A DNA stretch of 60,216 nucleotides from a virus (IMGVR_UViG_3300026077_000003:1-60216), one strand, 5' to 3'. Counted from the first letter of the stretch, positions 1-8,655 are shown. The notes: a model not told the origin generated them from the sequence alone. Numbers and translations: made by a program.

Positions 1-1020
1 GTTACGAGTACAAACAACCGCATTTATGTTGGTTGGTTTGGAGTTCTAATGATTCCATGCTTGTTAGCTGCTGCTACTTGCTTTATCGTGGCGTTTATCG
101 CTGCTCCTCCCGTTGATATCGACGGGATCCGTGAACCTGTTGCAGGTTCATTCATGTATGGTAACAACATCATCTCTGGTGCTGTCGTTCCATCTTCCAA
201 CGCTATTGGTTTACACTTCTATCCCATCTGGGAAGCTGCCACACTAGATGAGTGGTTGTATAACGGAGGTCCATACCAGTTGGTTATCTTCCACTTCCTT
301 ATTGGAATCTCTGCTTACATGGGCAGACAGTGGGAACTATCATACCGTTTAGGTATGAGACCTTGGATCTGTGTTGCATATTCTGCACCAGTATCTGCTG
401 CCTTCGCAGTATTCTTAGTCTATCCTTTCGGACAGGGATCTTTCTCTGACGGAATGCCTCTAGGAATATCTGGAACATTTAACTTCATGTTTGTGTTCCA
501 AGCAGAGCATAACATTCTTATGCACCCCTTCCACATGGCAGGTGTTGCAGGTATGTTTGGTGGAGCACTCTTTAGTGCTATGCACGGTTCACTTGTTACA
601 TCTTCTTTGATCAGGGAGACAACCGACAATGAATCTCAGAACTATGGTTACAAATTTGGTCAAGAAGAGGAGACCTACAACATCGTTGCTGCTCATGGAT
701 ACTTCGGACGTTTAATCTTCCAGTATGCATCGTTTAACAACTCTCGTTCACTTCACTTCTTCCTAGCAACATTCCCTGTTGTTTGTATATGGTTAACCTC
801 TATGGGTATATGCACAATGGCATTTAACCTTAACGGATTTAACTTTAACCAATCAGTTGTGGATGCAAACGGTAAGGTCGTTCCTACATGGGGTGACGTA
901 CTGAACAGAGCGAACTTAGGTATGGAAGTTATGCATGAAAGAAATGCACACAACTTCCCACTTGATCTCGCTGCTGCTGAGACTTCCGAAGTTGCATTGG
1001 TTGCACCTAGCGTAGGCTAA
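1..1020 (+). CDS. psbA: Photosystem II D1 protein (5'-truncated by window edge)
   Basis: This is the D1 reaction-centre protein, which binds the Mn4Ca cluster, pheophytin and QB in the thylakoid membrane. The frame is open from base 1, so the true start lies upstream; 339 codons are visible and about 20 N-terminal residues are missing. Visible signatures are the first transmembrane helix ([10 protein letters not shown]), [34 protein letters not shown] and the C-terminal [13 protein letters not shown] cluster-ligand region, followed by the cleavable extension. The residue matching position 130 is Gln, as in the D1:1 low-light form. Cyanophages carry psbA to replace host D1, which turns over quickly in light. 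It is followed by its own terminator. Confidence 0.98.
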   Translation, partial: VTSTNNRIYVGWFGVLMIPCLLAAATCFIVAFIAAPPVDIDGIREPVAGSFMYGNNIISGAVVPSSNAIGLHFYPIWEAATLDEWLYNGGPYQLVIFHFLIGISAYMGRQWELSYRLGMRPWICVAYSAPVSAAFAVFLVYPFGQGSFSDGMPLGISGTFNFMFVFQAEHNILMHPFHMAGVAGMFGGALFSAMHGSLVTSSLIRETTDNESQNYGYKFGQEEETYNIVAAHGYFGRLIFQYASFNNSRSLHFFLATFPVVCIWLTSMGICTMAFNLNGFNFNQSVVDANGKVVPTWGDVLNRANLGMEVMHERNAHNFPLDLAAAETSEVALVAPSVG

Positions 1021-1046
1021 AACCAAATTCACTTTTTGATTCCCAG

Positions 1047-1078
1047 ATACCCCGAAAAAAAATCGGGGTATTTTTTTT
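1047..1078 (+). terminator. Rho-independent terminator after psbA
   Basis: A 9-bp perfect stem (ATACCCCGA with TCGGGGTAT) encloses an A-rich loop and runs into eight T residues. It lies 27 nt past the psbA stop codon. Confidence 0.93.
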
Positions 1079-1097
1079 CCCTGTAGGTTTTTTAAAA

Positions 1098-1361
1098 ATG
1101 CTTTTTCTAATTTCTTTAATGTCCTTCGCAAACTTTGTGTTCTATCCTTTAGTGATAGGATGTATCGTTGCATTTATTATTGAGTCCATCTTCAGAGCAC
1201 AAGGCAAGGCACCACAAGTCCTCAGGTCTATGGCAGTCCGAAAGTATTTCTGGAGACAGGCATGGTTGTTTAATATCATTTGGTTTGTTGGATACTTTAT
1301 ACTATTAATAGTAAACAGACCAGGTCAACAGGCAATGCCAGATCTCATCTGGCAAGGGTGA
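1098..1361 (+). CDS. Small two-helix membrane protein, unknown
   Basis: This is an 87-residue protein with no recognised family. An N-terminal hydrophobic stretch (residues 2-28) and a second one (about 55-73) flank a basic loop (about 33-53), which suggests a hairpin inner-membrane protein. A second ATG seven codons in is possible as the start. It sits alone between the psbA terminator and a late-type promoter box, so it is probably read from its own signal or by read-through from psbA. A role in the photosynthetic membrane is only a guess from position. Confidence 0.6.
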   Translation: MLFLISLMSFANFVFYPLVIGCIVAFIIESIFRAQGKAPQVLRSMAVRKYFWRQAWLFNIIWFVGYFILLIVNRPGQQAMPDLIWQG

Positions 1362-1368
1362 ATAAATA
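1361..1368 (+). promoter_or_regulatory. Late-promoter-like box (AATAAATA)
   Basis: AATAAATA differs by one base from the T4 late consensus TATAAATA. It is 21 nt upstream of the 1272-codon virion gene, the right distance for late transcription through gp55/gp33. It overlaps the stop of the preceding ORF. Confidence 0.55.
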
Positions 1369-1388
1369 CTAAAAAACAATAGTATATA

Positions 1389-4300
1389 ATGAGTGTCACA
1401 GGACATACCTGTTACGGAGGATCAGGAGATAATGTTTGGGTAGCAGGGGATGATATTCCCTTGCTGCCTGATTCTGCTATTCCAGGACAGAATACTCAGC
1501 AGACACAAGGTTCTCCCGAACCACCAGTACCAACACTACCAGGTCAGGAGGTAAGAAATCTTGTTGGTAACTGTTATGGTCCTGTATCACCAGTACTAAT
1601 ACCAGATACTACACCTGACATACCAAGAACTACACAAGGACCACCTACTCCTCCAGTAGTAGAGGATCCAGGCGAAATAATAAGAACAATAGTTGCAAGG
1701 TGTTATCCTGTAGCACCACCACCAGTTGTTCCAGATATAGATCCACCAATACCTCCTTATATAATTGGTCCTATTGATCCATGTGAATTATTAGCACCCC
1801 TCAAGGAAGCTTTCCCTTCATTAGAGTTTCCATTCTGTCCTAACGATTGGACATGGCCAATAGATGTACCATGGAAACCAGATGGTCCTTATATTGGTAA
1901 GGGTAGTGATTGTGATAGAGTATTTGCAGGGTTATCTGATGGCACTGTTCGTAAGTCAGACGATAAGTTAAAGGTAAACATATATGTTGTCATACTTACA
2001 GGTGAAGAATTATATTGTGACCTAGGAGAAGATCCAGGTGATGAAGAGTGGGGTGAGTGTGTAAAGGAATCTATTAATTGTATCTTTAAACCATATGTTA
2101 CAGGTACATGGAGAGCACCTGCTGCTGATTGTGACACACAATACTTCCGTGGTCAGAACTCAGACAGTGGTGAGATATGTGTGAAGAACTGCTTTCCACA
2201 ACGTGTTCCGATCTATGAGTATAAGAAGGGTGAATCACCAGGAAATATTCAGATCATGCCTTTCGGTAGAGGATTCCACAACAAGAGACTATGTACTACA
2301 GATACCGCAGGTAACTGGACACAAGAGAAGGTAAGATGTGAAGGTGGTAACGCTGTGTTTAATAGTACAACCACACAGACACAGACCTTTACTTCTAATG
2401 GTATCACCATGACTGTTAAGGTCACACCTATTAATGATGGTGGTGAATATGATAGTAGTTGGTGGGTGCAATCATTCTCTGGTACCATGCCAGCAAAGGG
2501 TACTACATGGGAACATTCATGGAACGCTGGTAAAGGTACAGTATATGTAAAGGTTACTGTTATTGAGGGACCAGGTGCAGGTAATGATACTGCCTATGGT
2601 AGAGAAGCAATAGCACCTGCAGGATATAGTATGGTCACCAGTGAACCTGCGTTCTATATTCTGGACAGGAAAGCAAGAGGATCGATACCTTTATATAAGT
2701 TCTACTCATCTCAGAACGTTGATACATTCTTGACCACAAACCCAGGATCACCAGACACTGAGGGTGCAGGTGAACGTGCAACTATGAACGCACAAGGTAT
2801 GGGTGGTGGTACTATTCTGGGGTACGTTTATAGAAATAAAGAGGATGCCATGGGTACTTTGGCAGACTACGAAACGATACGACCTTTGCACAGGTACTAC
2901 TCATCCAGTACATCACCAACTATGAATGATCATAGTTATAGCTTACAGCAGATGGACATTGAGCAACCACCTGCGTATGGGAGGAAGCTAACGTACAGAT
3001 TACCAAACAATCCTAAGACAGCATGGATAGTAAGTTATAAGATGATCAAACCTGATGCTGCTTATAAGAACTCATGGGGTGTGTATATTGCAAGCGAGGA
3101 TGCTTCCACTATCTACTGGACTAAGACTATTAAATCTAATGTTAATGTTAACGATACTTATGGTCAGTTTGAGATACCAATAACTGTACTGAAGCAGTAT
3201 GCAAACAAGCAGATGGGATTCTATCTCATACCTGATGGACATGACTATGGTGTAGCAGATAATGATAGTCCTACATTTACTGTGTCTGGTGATGGATGGA
3301 AACGATCTGGTGGTAGTGCACAAAGTGATTGGGTCTTCTTCTCTAATCCAAACATGAATCCTGGTAACAGGACTAAGACTAGATGGACTGGTGACAACTG
3401 GCAGTGGTGGGAGGATCTTCTCAATGGTGATGATGATTACGATGACTTTAAGGTACACTTTGAGGTCATGGCACCAGGTTCTGCCTACAGATACGAAGGA
3501 GTGCAGTGTTACCTCTATGAAAGTGAAGCACCACCAAGAACTACCATACCTATCAAGACTAAGGATGAGTGTGCTACTAAGACATTTGATGGTGAGTTTA
3601 TGGATGTCGCACTGACTAGATCGGAGTGTGGTTCAGCTAATGTATCGTACGGTAAGGTAGGAGAGCATTCAGTACAATGTGCTGCGTGTACTGGTGGATA
3701 TGTTATAGAGATCAATAGAACTCAGACTATCAAGGCACTTAGAAGTGGTACCTATGAGATGAAAGCATTTGGATCCATCATTACTAATACAGAGACAGAC
3801 TGTATGACATTCCGCTTTACTCTTAAGAAGAATGGTAGTACAACAGTCCTTGATGAAACTTGGGAGGTTGCTACTTGGCCAGATGTTGGTAATACTCTTG
3901 GTAATTCTTTCACATTGGCAGAGGGTGATGAACTCACCTTTAAACTTGAGGATATTCTTAACGGTCCACCGTTCGGTAATGTGCAGGTCACCATGGCAAT
4001 GTTCGAGACTTCTAGACAGGAGTTTGAGACACCAGTTACATTACAGTTAGGTGCTATCTCTAATGATGATGTTGCTACCACTGGTAGTGAAGTTAACTCT
4101 AACAATCCTACAGGATCCTCTATCAAGAAGATGTCCATACAATTATGGAATCATCAGAAGAAAGACTGGTCAGTCAAGGTTACAGTCTGGGATAATGGAC
4201 AGGTTAATACAAATAATAATTGGAACAGTCAACTCTATGAAGCATCAGAGGGACAGAACTCTGAGTTTAAGGACGCATACTTCTCAGGTAATCCAACCAG

Positions 4301-5207
4301 TCAAGGTGGATGTATGGGATTGGATCCATGTCCTTACCCACTGTATGAGAACACAGTAAACTTACCAGGCACCATCATCAATCGTAACGGGCATATTATT
4401 TCTTCCCGTGTTGATCATTACAGACCATGGGAGGGTCAGTATGATGGTGGATGTTATTACAATTCATTGTTCGAACATGGTAGAGGACTGATAGTCAAAC
4501 CAGTTAACGACCTAGCAAGTTCCAATGAACTCAATGGTAAGTTGGATGAGTGGTCACACCATTCACAAGGTGCAGGTATTACATCATGGTATGTACAACC
4601 TTCTGTCAGTACAGCTAGTGATGCACAAGGTGCTATTGATGACATTGATGCTTACTATTCAGCAGGTATCCAAGCATGGAGTGGTGGTACTTCGGGGTCT
4701 GCCTACACTGGAATGTATAGTAAGCAATGCTTCATGCATGATTATGTGTTAGGTAAAGATGCTAGTGGTTCTAACAAACCTTATACTGATACTGATCCTA
4801 CAGGTAAGATACGAGTAGCAATTTGGCCATTTGCTGAGGACAGTGGAGATGGTGACCGAGACTACTGGGGTGCTGTTGTAGAACTGTTTGATGTGGTCAA
4901 TGCAGGTGCTGCCTATTGCCAAGGACAACAATTTGAGTTAGAATGGCCACCTGAGCAACCAGATGGTACAAAATACCAGTCATTACCTGGAACTACACCT
5001 TATTATCCTAAGGATGATCCAAGTTATTCATTCCCTAATGAGGTTGTGGTACCAGTCAGAGCATCCGATGATGACGATGACAATACTTTCACACCAAGGG
5101 AAGCGTTCTATCAAGAGTCACATAATAGGGACTCGAATGTCTGGGTACTGTGTCAACACAAGGTACACAGAATAAAATTTAAAATTACTATTGATGAGGT
5201 TACCTAA
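1389..5207 (+). CDS. Large virion/fibre-like protein with DUF4114-like and DUF5648-like segments
   Basis: This 1272-residue protein is probably a tail-associated structural component. The N-terminus (residues 1-150) is proline-rich and repeats a unit built on an [IV]R-x-[IL]V-x-x-CY motif followed by a P/V-rich linker. Residues about 420-510 (PLYKFYSSQNVDTFLTTN, GTILGYVY, RPLHRYYSS) resemble the DUF5648 repeat of secreted adhesins. Residues about 590-695 (MGFYLIPDG, WVFFSNPNMNPG, DDDYDDFKVHFEV) resemble a DUF4114 calcium-type domain, whose consensus ends in DxDFND. Many acidic and Trp/Tyr-rich loops follow. The family calls are from remembered patterns and the full protein is not identified. 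A late-type box precedes it and a small gene overlaps its stop (TAATG). Confidence 0.6.
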   Translation: MSVTGHTCYGGSGDNVWVAGDDIPLLPDSAIPGQNTQQTQGSPEPPVPTLPGQEVRNLVGNCYGPVSPVLIPDTTPDIPRTTQGPPTPPVVEDPGEIIRTIVARCYPVAPPPVVPDIDPPIPPYIIGPIDPCELLAPLKEAFPSLEFPFCPNDWTWPIDVPWKPDGPYIGKGSDCDRVFAGLSDGTVRKSDDKLKVNIYVVILTGEELYCDLGEDPGDEEWGECVKESINCIFKPYVTGTWRAPAADCDTQYFRGQNSDSGEICVKNCFPQRVPIYEYKKGESPGNIQIMPFGRGFHNKRLCTTDTAGNWTQEKVRCEGGNAVFNSTTTQTQTFTSNGITMTVKVTPINDGGEYDSSWWVQSFSGTMPAKGTTWEHSWNAGKGTVYVKVTVIEGPGAGNDTAYGREAIAPAGYSMVTSEPAFYILDRKARGSIPLYKFYSSQNVDTFLTTNPGSPDTEGAGERATMNAQGMGGGTILGYVYRNKEDAMGTLADYETIRPLHRYYSSSTSPTMNDHSYSLQQMDIEQPPAYGRKLTYRLPNNPKTAWIVSYKMIKPDAAYKNSWGVYIASEDASTIYWTKTIKSNVNVNDTYGQFEIPITVLKQYANKQMGFYLIPDGHDYGVADNDSPTFTVSGDGWKRSGGSAQSDWVFFSNPNMNPGNRTKTRWTGDNWQWWEDLLNGDDDYDDFKVHFEVMAPGSAYRYEGVQCYLYESEAPPRTTIPIKTKDECATKTFDGEFMDVALTRSECGSANVSYGKVGEHSVQCAACTGGYVIEINRTQTIKALRSGTYEMKAFGSIITNTETDCMTFRFTLKKNGSTTVLDETWEVATWPDVGNTLGNSFTLAEGDELTFKLEDILNGPPFGNVQVTMAMFETSRQEFETPVTLQLGAISNDDVATTGSEVNSNNPTGSSIKKMSIQLWNHQKKDWSVKVTVWDNGQVNTNNNWNSQLYEASEGQNSEFKDAYFSGNPTSQGGCMGLDPCPYPLYENTVNLPGTIINRNGHIISSRVDHYRPWEGQYDGGCYYNSLFEHGRGLIVKPVNDLASSNELNGKLDEWSHHSQGAGITSWYVQPSVSTASDAQGAIDDIDAYYSAGIQAWSGGTSGSAYTGMYSKQCFMHDYVLGKDASGSNKPYTDTDPTGKIRVAIWPFAEDSGDGDRDYWGAVVELFDVVNAGAAYCQGQQFELEWPPEQPDGTKYQSLPGTTPYYPKDDPSYSFPNEVVVPVRASDDDDDNTFTPREAFYQESHNRDSNVWVLCQHKVHRIKFKITIDEVT

Positions 5208-5515
5208 TGAGTGAAGGGTTTGGAGAGAAGAAGACTAAGGCAGATCGTGATCTCCTTTCTTCTACTAGAGAGTTAGCAGCATTGCATAAGGTACTTAAGA
5301 AGTACCCACAAGACTCTGCAGGACGCAGGAAGATGCTGAAACGTATCAAGAAATACTATCGTGGTCCTTTAGCAGAACTAGATAGGATAGATATGAAACC
5401 ACCTGTGTTACCTACTGAACAGATCTCTACTGATGAAGAGATAGAAGCGTTCGAGAAGGATATGGTTACAGCACAACAAGCACAGGCATTCAGAGAGAAC
5501 CTTAGAAAAACATGA
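5207..5515 (+). CDS. Conserved-type phage protein, unknown
   Basis: This 102-residue, highly charged, helical-looking protein carries a basic middle (RRKMLKRIKKYYRGPLAELD) and an acidic C-terminus. No signal peptide or membrane segment is seen. Its ATG overlaps the stop of the 1272-codon gene by one base and its stop overlaps the next ATG, so it belongs to the same operon. It could be a chaperone or connector for the large protein, but this rests on position only. Confidence 0.6.
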   Translation: MSEGFGEKKTKADRDLLSSTRELAALHKVLKKYPQDSAGRRKMLKRIKKYYRGPLAELDRIDMKPPVLPTEQISTDEEIEAFEKDMVTAQQAQAFRENLRKT

Positions 5516-5811
5516 AGATTGATACACAAGGGATGAGCGGTCCTGCTGATCCTAATTACAAGGGTAGACCACTAGAAGAACAACAAAGGGAACTACCTAA
5601 AGCAATCATCAAACCTACGAGATTGTTTACTGAGAGTTATGTTAAGGAGATGAAGATCCTTATCAATGAAGTGTTGGATGAACGTGAGTATAAGAAGAGG
5701 TTAGCAGGAGCATACGATGATGTTAAACCTTTACCACCATCTTACTTTGATACTGAACACTTTAAACACTGTATTGATGACCCCGAACCAAATTATGAGG
5801 CATGGCAATGA
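5512..5811 (+). CDS. Small soluble protein, unknown
   Basis: This 99-residue protein overlaps the upstream gene by ATGA. It is charged, with a Lys/Glu-rich central helix (residues about 45-60) and an acidic C-terminal end. No family is recognised. It is co-transcribed with its neighbours. Confidence 0.55.
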   Translation: MKIDTQGMSGPADPNYKGRPLEEQQRELPKAIIKPTRLFTESYVKEMKILINEVLDEREYKKRLAGAYDDVKPLPPSYFDTEHFKHCIDDPEPNYEAWQ

Positions 5812-5987
5812 GAATAACTGATGAAATTATAAAGAAGATACAACTAGCAATGGTTCACACCAAGAAAGATGGCACTGTCAACTGGAAGGATGGTGATGAG
5901 ATAGATGTATGTCTTGCTGGCACCTTTGCTGGCGATAAGTTTATTACTATCATTAATAGAACTCGTAGTAATACAACAAAGGTATAG
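5802..5987 (+). CDS. Small protein, unknown
   Basis: This is a 61-residue ORF (or 59 residues from a second in-frame ATG at 5808), overlapping the preceding gene by 10 nt. The sequence looks like a small alpha/beta fold with a GDEID turn and a basic C-terminus. No family is recognised. Confidence 0.5.
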   Translation: MAMRITDEIIKKIQLAMVHTKKDGTVNWKDGDEIDVCLAGTFAGDKFITIINRTRSNTTKV

Positions 5988-5989
5988 TT

Positions 5990-6061
5990 ATGTGGTACGT
6001 TATGTTTTGGACAATCTTAATAATGTATGGTCTAATAAGAATAGGTGCATTTAAAAAGTGA
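5990..6061 (+). CDS. Tiny single-span membrane peptide, unknown
   Basis: This 23-codon ORF starts 2 nt after the previous stop. It encodes one hydrophobic helix (WYVMFWTILIMYGLIRIG) with a basic tail. Its TGA overlaps the GTG start of the oxygenase that follows. The tight junctions on both sides argue for translation, but the length makes this uncertain. Confidence 0.4.
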   Translation: MWYVMFWTILIMYGLIRIGAFKK

Positions 6062-6678
6062 ACTGTGATCTTAACCTAGAAACAATAGGACCAGACATCT
6101 TCATGATGCGTTTGCCTGATCCCATAGTTGCTGAGTGTTGGATGATGACAGAAGCATGTAGGAAGATCAAGGAGCATCCTCTATCAGCACTCAAGATGCA
6201 TGAGAATGCAGGGTTCAGTAACGAGGGTGAGCGTGGTAACAGTTACCAATGTGCTGTACCAGTTCAGTTGGTGGACAATTCATACTGGTTGGCATTGATC
6301 TTAAGGATGGTTGCCCATGAGTTTGGTGGATTCCATCGTGACTATATGATACGCAGATACAGTGGTCACTTCGATGCTTATGATGTGTGGGCAAACTTTG
6401 CATACAAAGGAGACTACAACCCACCCCACATCCACAGTGCTGCGTACTCAGGGGTGATTTATGTTAAGAATCACAAACATCCTACCATTTTTACCCAAAG
6501 TGGTGTACAGTATGCAGGTGAAGAAGGAACAATGATTTTCTTTCCATCCGATACCGAACACATGGTTGAGGAGCAGACCTCTGATGAGGAAAGGATTACC
6601 ATTGCCTTTAACGTGTCAAGACAACCACAACGCAGGGTCTACAGACAATTACTGACTGACCGCTTGACACCATCGTAA
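6058..6678 (+). CDS. 2OG-Fe(II) oxygenase (TIGR02466/PF13759-like)
   Basis: This is a 206-residue predicted 2-oxoglutarate/Fe(II) dioxygenase. The double-stranded beta-helix core shows NPPHIHSAAYSGVIYVK (H124, H126) and a C-terminal half with GTMIFFPSDTEHMV (H168) then ERITIAFN (R179, expected to bind 2-oxoglutarate). Metal ligands are inferred from family layout. The start is GTG, overlapping the stop of the tiny upstream ORF. Its last codons contain the -35 box of a strong promoter. The substrate is unknown. It belongs to the same family as several proteins in the 46-57 kb oxygenase island. Confidence 0.8.
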   Translation: MNCDLNLETIGPDIFMMRLPDPIVAECWMMTEACRKIKEHPLSALKMHENAGFSNEGERGNSYQCAVPVQLVDNSYWLALILRMVAHEFGGFHRDYMIRRYSGHFDAYDVWANFAYKGDYNPPHIHSAAYSGVIYVKNHKHPTIFTQSGVQYAGEEGTMIFFPSDTEHMVEEQTSDEERITIAFNVSRQPQRRVYRQLLTDRLTPS

Positions 6679-6692
6679 CCTTATGTTATGAT
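6664..6692 (+). promoter_or_regulatory. Consensus sigma-70-type promoter (TTGACA-17-TATGAT)
   Basis: A perfect -35 (TTGACA, 6664-6669) is separated by exactly 17 nt from TATGAT (6687-6692). It overlaps the 3' end of the oxygenase gene. The predicted start is near 6699. This is the best vegetative/early promoter in the window and it fires into a non-coding segment. Confidence 0.85.
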
Positions 6693-6731
6693 GACCGAAC
6701 TCAACTGTCACACTCCCTAGTGTGCCAGTTG

Positions 6732-6739
6732 TATAAATA
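6732..6739 (+). promoter_or_regulatory. Late promoter box TATAAATA
   Basis: This is an exact match to the T4-type late consensus, immediately after the first hairpin of the non-coding segment. Late transcripts from here would still meet the terminator at 6773-6831 before reaching the secreted-protein gene. Confidence 0.7.
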
Positions 6740-6772
6740 ATACTGATACAAAGGACTCGAAACTATCGTAAC

Positions 6773-6831
6773 CCTGTGTAGATGTCAAAAAGATTCCCAT
6801 GTCGGGGAGTCTATCATCCGCAGGTTTTTTT
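6773..6831 (+). terminator. Long-stem intrinsic terminator
   Basis: CCTGTG pairs with CGCAGG, GATG with CATC, and GATTCCC with GGGAGTC around a 6-nt loop. The hairpin ends directly in seven T residues (6825-6831). It lies 29 nt before the start codon of the next gene. Confidence 0.8.
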
Positions 6832-6860
6832 ATGCCTTGCGAGATACTTTAAACAAAAAC

Positions 6861-7256
6861 ATGTCAATCAAATCAACAATCGCTGCTATCGCAGCATCTC
6901 CATTCCTACTCGCTGGTGCAGCTTTTGCTGGTCCATATGTGAATGTAGAAAGCAATCTCTCATATCCTGATGGAGATTATACAAGTGCTACTACTGAGTT
7001 CCATCTTGGATACGAAGGTACTGCAGGAACAGAAGGTAAGATCGCTTACTATGTACAAGGTGGTCCTTCACTAAACCATAGTGAAACTGCTGACGATACA
7101 GAGACAGAAATCTCTGGTAAGATCGGTGCATCTGTACCTGTTGCTGAAGATCTTGGTGTTTATGCTGAGTTATCTGGTGCTACTAATGGTGAAGACTCTA
7201 CTGGAGACACCGTTGTAGACTGGGGTGCTAAGCTTGGTGCTAAGTTCACATTCTAA
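6861..7256 (+). CDS. Exported beta-barrel/porin-like protein
   Basis: This 131-residue protein has a clear Sec signal peptide (hydrophobic residues 6-22, cleavage expected after AAFA). The mature part has alternating polar/hydrophobic strands (for example TTEFHLGYEG, KIAYYVQGG, LGVYAELSG) and ends in Phe (KLGAKFTF), typical of outer-membrane beta-barrel proteins. It would act in the host periplasm or outer membrane. The start chosen is the ATG directly before the signal peptide; an upstream in-frame ATG overlaps the terminator tail. Expression may be gated by the upstream terminator. It could be a small OmpA/OmpW-like barrel, but no exact family is identified. Confidence 0.72.
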   Translation: MSIKSTIAAIAASPFLLAGAAFAGPYVNVESNLSYPDGDYTSATTEFHLGYEGTAGTEGKIAYYVQGGPSLNHSETADDTETEISGKIGASVPVAEDLGVYAELSGATNGEDSTGDTVVDWGAKLGAKFTF

Positions 7257-7283
7257 AACAGTTAGAATATACCAAACTAAATA

Positions 7284-7308
7284 GGGATGTCACTGACATC
7301 CCTTTTTT
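7284..7308 (+). terminator. Rho-independent terminator
   Basis: An 8-bp stem GGGATGTC/GACATCCC with a 3-nt loop is followed by six T residues. It ends the transcript of the secreted barrel-like gene just before the glutaredoxin gene. Confidence 0.9.
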
Positions 7309-7323
7309 ATTTCCAAGAGAATT

Positions 7324-7575
7324 ATGGCGAAATCACCAGGCGGTACAGTAATCTACACAAGAACTGGCTGCCCCTATTGCACAAAGATAAAAGAGGTGTA
7401 TAATATGAACGGTTGGTCATTCACAGAGTACCAACTCAACGTTCAGTACACCAGACCACAGTTTAAACAAGAGTTTGGACCTAATGCTACCTTCCCTCAG
7501 GTCGTGATCAACGGTCAGAAGATGGGTGGGTGTACTGAAACAGTAAAGTATCTACGGGAGTCACAACTACTTTAA
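7324..7575 (+). CDS. grx: Glutaredoxin
   Basis: This 83-residue thioredoxin-fold protein has the dithiol active site CPYC (C16-C19). The cis-proline turn TFPQVVINGQ and the GSH-binding MGGCTE segment are both present. It would reduce ribonucleotide reductase and other phage or host enzymes in the cytoplasm, like T4 NrdC. The length is normal for a phage glutaredoxin. Its stop overlaps the next start as TAATG. Confidence 0.93.
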   Translation: MAKSPGGTVIYTRTGCPYCTKIKEVYNMNGWSFTEYQLNVQYTRPQFKQEFGPNATFPQVVINGQKMGGCTETVKYLRESQLL

Positions 7576-7949
7576 TGTCAAACTATGATCCTGATAATGA
7601 AGTCCTTTATTGCTTGCTCGATAAAGCACTAGACACTGCCATGCTAGAAGGCAGATTTCTTTTTAGTATGGATGGGTATCTAAAGGGACATGACTACACT
7701 CGTAGACAAACTACAGAGTTGTTAGAATCATCCCCCTACACAGAAATTACACAAACCATAGCAGAACTCGACGGTTATCTGCATGGTGACAAGATGTTAA
7801 AGGAAGCGTACGGTCATGTTACAAAAGCAAATGCTAGGAAGATTCTCAAGTACCTAACCAAGGTCAGGGATGAAGCATTGACCTACCACGAATCCAGAAA
7901 ACCAGGAAGACCCAAAGGATCTAAGAACAAAAAGAAACGCACTAAATAA
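7575..7949 (+). CDS. AT-hook-tailed phage protein, unknown
   Basis: This 124-residue protein is mostly helical (residues 1-105). It ends in KPGRPKGSKNKKK, which fits an AT-hook minor-groove DNA-binding motif (GRP core with basic flanks). It is translationally coupled to glutaredoxin by TAATG. DNA binding is inferred from the tail; the folded part matches nothing recognised. Confidence 0.65.
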   Translation: MSNYDPDNEVLYCLLDKALDTAMLEGRFLFSMDGYLKGHDYTRRQTTELLESSPYTEITQTIAELDGYLHGDKMLKEAYGHVTKANARKILKYLTKVRDEALTYHESRKPGRPKGSKNKKKRTK

Positions 7950-7974
7950 GAATGACATACTTGAGGACGCTTAC

Positions 7975-8217
7975 ATGGATCAGATTTCTTTTTACTATCT
8001 TGCGTTCTTCCTAACAATCGGTTCCTTTTTACTAGGATTTGTGGTATCATGGAACCTAAAGCATGTCTTTGATACATGGGTAGACAAAGCAGACTATGCT
8101 GCTGAGGTTATACATCCTGAGATGTATGACGAGGATGGTCAACTAGCATCTCCTGATGAGATACTATACTTGCGTTTTACTGATGTATCTGATACAATAG
8201 ATGACGATGAAGACTAA
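7975..8217 (+). CDS. Membrane-anchored acidic small protein
   Basis: This is an 80-residue protein. Residues 6-27 form one transmembrane helix (YYLAFFLTIGSFLLGFVVSW). The soluble tail ends in a strongly acidic DDDED. No family is recognised; it has the look of a conserved cyanophage hypothetical. Confidence 0.6.
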   Translation: MDQISFYYLAFFLTIGSFLLGFVVSWNLKHVFDTWVDKADYAAEVIHPEMYDEDGQLASPDEILYLRFTDVSDTIDDDED

Positions 8218-8220
8218 GTT

Positions 8221-8655
8221 ATGAAACTTTTATTATCTGAGGTGCTTCAGAAGGCACATAATGCCAAGACGAAAGCAGAGAAGGTTAACATCCTTCGTAA
8301 GAACAAGAGTGATGCTCTGGTCTCTGTGTTCATTATTAATTTTGATGAATCAGTAGTACCTGTGGTACCACTAGGTGAGGACGTACCTTACCGTAAGAAT
8401 GAAGCACCTGCGGGTACTGAGCATTCTAAATTAGAACATGAAGCAAGGATACTATTCCATTTCTTTAAGGGTGGTTCTAAACTCACTCCTATTAAGAGAG
8501 AAACCATGTTCATCCAACTGCTAGAAGGTCTGCATCAAGATGAAGCAGAGGTCGTAATCAAAGCAGTGAACAAGACATTACACAAAAGATATAAGATAAC
8601 ACAGTCATGTGTGAAGGAAGCATTTCCTGAGATCGTATGGGGTGGTAGATCATGA
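8221..8655 (+). CDS. DUF6433-like conserved cyanophage protein
   Basis: This 144-residue protein has the layout remembered for DUF6433 proteins of T4-like cyanophages. It opens with a Lys-rich N-terminal helix (HNAKTKAEKVNILRKN), then APAGTEHSKLEHEARILFHF, then KRETMFIQLLEGLHQDEA and a terminal FPEIVWGGRS. Function is unknown. It overlaps the next gene by ATGA and sits in the nucleotide-metabolism cluster. The DUF label is from memory. Confidence 0.6.
   Translation: MKLLLSEVLQKAHNAKTKAEKVNILRKNKSDALVSVFIINFDESVVPVVPLGEDVPYRKNEAPAGTEHSKLEHEARILFHFFKGGSKLTPIKRETMFIQLLEGLHQDEAEVVIKAVNKTLHKRYKITQSCVKEAFPEIVWGGRS

Larger units (their letters stand above)
6699..6831 (+). ncRNA. Candidate small RNA or attenuator leader (about 133 nt)
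   Basis: Between a consensus promoter and an intrinsic terminator lies a non-coding segment that begins with a strong hairpin. AACTG/CAGTT and CACACT/AGTGTG pair around a CCCT loop (6703-6730) with one mismatch. A central unpaired region (6731-6772) follows, then a long terminator hairpin. GACTC at 6754-6758 can pair with GAGTC at 6807-6811, in competition with the inner terminator stem, so attenuation of the downstream gene is possible. No known RNA family is recognised. Confidence 0.6.

Noticed and set aside
2249-2488. Minus-strand and other-frame ORFs within the 1272-codon gene
   Set aside because: They are shadows of a long coding frame, have no ribosome sites, and lack coupling to neighbours. 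The same applies to minus-strand ORFs in the fibre, tape-measure and hub genes.
6782-6970. 62-codon Cys-rich ORF across the terminator and barrel-like gene
   Set aside because: It runs through the terminator hairpin and overlaps the signal peptide of the real gene in another frame.
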